Origin: Paenibacillus prosopidis
GTDB taxonomy: Bacteria; Bacillota; Bacilli; Paenibacillales; Paenibacillaceae
Direction: 5' to 3'
Assembly: GCF_003337375.1 (NCBI RefSeq)
Contig: NZ_QPJD01000006.1
Coordinates: forward strand, 291,261 to 355,260
DNA length: 64,000 bases
Made by a program: the position numbers and the translations under genes. The notes under the pieces were generated by a model. That model saw only the letters and a list, made by a program, of their open reading frames with translations. It was not told the origin of the DNA and did no database searches. This document shows, piece by piece, positions 61,951 through 64,000 of the stretch; position 1 is the first letter of the stretch; the number at the start of each line of letters is the position of its first letter.

Positions 61951-62506
61951 TAACTTCATACATCGGAGAGGCATGCATATGGGTTTGCATCAGGACGAAG
62001 CGGTCGGCTTCCCATTCGACTCCGGCTGGAGCGTCAGCCGTCGCTTCGATTGGCATTTCCCCGCCGCCGGCGAATCCTCTAGCCAGCGTTATGTGCGGAG
62101 TATAAGGACGGTCCTCCGGTTCGAAGCCAAGGGAGCTTGTCGCCTTGGTAACCGCCATGTGGAGTGAGGTTAATCCTTTCAGATCGCCGGTAAGAGCTGC
62201 CCAGAGAACGCGGGGAGTCTTCGGCGGACCGAAGGTGCCTGCTCCGTTCAAAGCTAAAGCAATAGATGCTGCCCTAACTTCCCGAAGCGCGGCTTGCAGC
62301 GCTTCGGTCCTAGAAACCGGCGTATCGCCTAGAAACTGAAGCGTAATATGGTAATCCCGCTGATGGACCCATTTTCGAAACGGGAGCCATTCTTTATGGG
62401 CAAGCGTCCAATCTTGCAATTTCTCCATAATAGGCCCCGGTATAGGAACTGCAACGAACAAGCGTATAGCAGGAGCTTTCTTTTGATCCATTGATTTTAA
62501 CCCCAT
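61916..62506 (-). CDS. thpR: RNA 2',3'-cyclic phosphodiesterase (LigT/ThpR family)
   Basis: A 196-residue 2H-phosphoesterase with both HxT motifs: YHITLQFLGDT near residue 50 and YTPHITLARGF near residue 140, plus the FVAVPIP start. The family opens 2',3'-cyclic phosphates at RNA ends. ATG 62506 is used; ATG 62491 is an in-frame alternative. It runs convergent with the ger operon and its 3' end overlaps the B-subunit gene by 35 bp. Confidence 0.9.
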   Translation of the reverse strand: MGLKSMDQKKAPAIRLFVAVPIPGPIMEKLQDWTLAHKEWLPFRKWVHQRDYHITLQFLGDTPVSRTEALQAALREVRAASIALALNGAGTFGPPKTPRVLWAALTGDLKGLTSLHMAVTKATSSLGFEPEDRPYTPHITLARGFAGGGEMPIEATADAPAGVEWEADRFVLMQTHMHASPMYEVISEFPLSAPFS

Positions 62507-62533
62507 TCTCTATTTCAAGAATACTCATCCTTT

Positions 62534-64000
62534 TCAGTATGTAACGATAGGCGCCGAAGTAAACCAAATATCCCGAAAACGAACCCATCCGAGCGACTCC
62601 AGCGATATACCGCGGACAGACGGATGGAAGGCGGTCTTCAGGTGCTTACGGTAAAGGAACAGCAAGCTGTTCCTCTCTTTGAGCTGCGTTTCGATTTGTC
62701 TGAAAATAGATATTCTGAGCTTATAATCGGGTTCAGACATGATAAGGCGGATGCTGTGCTCCAGCATGTCATTTATATCCGGCAGCGCATGCTGCTGCAT
62801 GCTCCGGTACAGATCGATTAGCCGCAGCTCGCGGTGCTCGTCCAGCATGATGGCGAAGAGGAGGAGATCAGCCTGCATTCGGGCAGCACCCTTAAACTCT
62901 TCCGCCGGGATGAGTTTAATTTCAAGCGGAATGCCCGACTTTGCGCATACCTGTTGAAGGATTGCGGCATCGGCTTCGTATTGCGGAATCGTTGCGAGGA
63001 CAAGCGTCTCCCCGTTATAACCAGCGGCAGTCAGCCTCTTATTGACCGCTATCAAATCCTTGGCAGTCTCGCTTTGGCGCCTCGGCTCCTCCGGTTCCGG
63101 CCAGAAGCTGTCAACGCCTTCAATGACATCCCCCGATAACAGCTCCAGCAAATAAACCCTGTCAATCGCATAATCAACCGCTGCGCGTATGGCGGAATTT
63201 GCAAGGAGGCCATCCTTCAGCTCATTTACGGTAATAAACTTGCATGTCATGCCGGACTGGCGGACCTGCTGCCATTGCGCTGCTGCCATATCGGACAATC
63301 TCACATTGTGCATCACTTGGAACGTCTTCAGCTCTGCCGCCGGTTCATTTCGGTGCCCCTCCGACAATGTCCACACTTCAACCCGGTCCAGAAAGGCCCG
63401 CCCTTGAAAATAAGGCACAAAAACCTCCAGTATCCATACGCCTTGTTCATTTCCCGCCAGCCGGAACGGACCTGTTCCAATAGGCTTGTTGGCAAATTGC
63501 CCGCCCGCGGCCTCGCATGCATCCTGAGGCACGATGGAGGCGCGATTAGTCGTCAAAAAAGCTAAAAACGCTTCGTTTCGCTCAGCTAATTGAATCCGTA
63601 TCGTCGTATCATCCGGCGTATCCATCGATACGATATCCGCATAGACCCAGCTGTATAGACCATGCGGCGCCAGCTTCTTGAGCCGTTCCAGCGAATACTT
63701 GACGTCTGACGAATCCAGCTCCCGTCCATGATGAAACAGCACCCCTTTGCGCAAATAAAAGGTCCACAGCGTGCGGGAGGCATCGACTTCCCACGCATGG
63801 GCGAGATGCGGCGTAATGACCTCACCCTTCGGGTCCATGCGCACAAGGCCGTCAAACAGCTGATTGACGAGATGGGACTCTCCCGTATAATGGATAGCTG
63901 CCGGGTCTAAGGAATAGATCGATTGCGGCAGAGGAAAACGCAAAATATCGGTACGCCTTTTTCCTTGAACCTCGGAATGAAAGCCGAACTGGCCGGACAG
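62534..64000 (-). CDS. SgrR-type regulator / family 5 solute-binding-like protein (5' end outside window)
   Basis: The leftward frame is open up to the last base, so the N-terminus is beyond the right edge. About 488 residues are seen. They match the family 5 binding-protein domain (FPLPQSIYSLDPA, LFDGLVRMDPKGEVITPHLAHAWEVD, GTGPFRL, and RSMQQHALPDINDMLEHSI). The bases beyond the TTG at 63943 code for GQFGFHSEVQGK in frame, which resembles the linker after the winged-helix N-terminus of SgrR regulators. No signal peptide is visible in the seen part. The family links a DNA-binding domain to a ligand domain, often beside a transporter. The DNA-binding domain is not seen here, so this class is inferred. 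Confidence 0.75.
   Translation of the reverse strand: MSGQFGFHSEVQGKRRTDILRFPLPQSIYSLDPAAIHYTGESHLVNQLFDGLVRMDPKGEVITPHLAHAWEVDASRTLWTFYLRKGVLFHHGRELDSSDVKYSLERLKKLAPHGLYSWVYADIVSMDTPDDTTIRIQLAERNEAFLAFLTTNRASIVPQDACEAAGGQFANKPIGTGPFRLAGNEQGVWILEVFVPYFQGRAFLDRVEVWTLSEGHRNEPAAELKTFQVMHNVRLSDMAAAQWQQVRQSGMTCKFITVNELKDGLLANSAIRAAVDYAIDRVYLLELLSGDVIEGVDSFWPEPEEPRRQSETAKDLIAVNKRLTAAGYNGETLVLATIPQYEADAAILQQVCAKSGIPLEIKLIPAEEFKGAARMQADLLLFAIMLDEHRELRLIDLYRSMQQHALPDINDMLEHSIRLIMSEPDYKLRISIFRQIETQLKERNSLLFLYRKHLKTAFHPSVRGISLESLGWVRFRDIWFTSAPIVTY

Overview
The window looks like a chromosomal segment of an endospore-forming member of the Bacillota, most likely Paenibacillus or a close relative in the Paenibacillaceae. 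The evidence is the GerA/GerC/GerB-type germination operon, three YheC/YheD-type spore-coat ATP-grasp genes, YesM/YesN-type two-component genes next to sugar ABC importers that lack their own ATPase, strong AGGAGG-type ribosome binding sites, and many GC-rich stem plus T-tract terminators. I see no rRNA, tRNA, CRISPR array, intact insertion sequence or prophage.

Layout. (1) 1-7.4 kb: two DinB-family genes (the first cut by the window edge), a secreted DUF5667-like protein with a lysine-rich repeat tail, a GMC oxidoreductase with an N-terminal LysM-like domain, a 59-codon basic gene, a CE7 acetylxylan esterase, and a divergent MDR oxidoreductase/HxlR regulator pair. (2) 7.4-14.2 kb: a LacI-regulated sugar module (lacI, binding protein, two permeases, glycogen-debranching-like hydrolase). 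It has three CCAAAACGTTTTGG-type operators, and lacI lacks a normal start codon. (3) 14.3-23.1 kb: a guanidine-assimilation locus made of two transcription units, each with its own promoter and guanidine-I (ykkC) riboswitch. The first makes an APC-family permease. The second makes the two carboxyguanidine deiminase subunits, a biotin-dependent guanidine/urea carboxylase and allophanate hydrolase. Together they should convert guanidine to ammonia and CO2, with the permease as a candidate guanidine transporter. (4) 23.2-26.8 kb: a short UvrC-like GIY-YIG protein, a zinc-ribbon Nudix hydrolase and an ArsB/SLC13-type transporter.

(5) 26.8-44.7 kb: a carbohydrate region that appears built around alpha-1,6-glucan. 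An AraC regulator faces a Gfo/Idh/MocA dehydrogenase-ThuA pair. Next comes a co-directional run of binding protein, two permeases, a lipoprotein GH66 (dextranase-type) enzyme, a YesM-type sensor kinase, a YesN-type response regulator and a second, permease-less binding protein. A second AraC regulator then faces a sugar isomerase-dehydrogenase-MFS transporter operon. (6) 44.7-49.4 kb: a SWIM/SNF2 helicase and an aldo/keto reductase. (7) 49.4-62 kb: a sporulation/cell-wall region with three YheC/YheD genes, three NlpC/P60 hydrolases, a CapA-like protein, a methionine aminopeptidase and a ger operon that includes a small two-helix protein and a sigma-G-like promoter. (8) The right edge holds an RNA 2',3'-cyclic phosphodiesterase (ThpR/LigT) and a partial SgrR-type binding-protein-like regulator.

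The most notable points are the paired guanidine riboswitches with an APC permease, the orphan binding protein that may be a co-sensor for the kinase, the GTC in place of the lacI start codon beside a duplicated operator, an upstream element shared by a YheC/D gene and the capA-like gene, and a cluster of TGAAAAATCGTATATA repeats.
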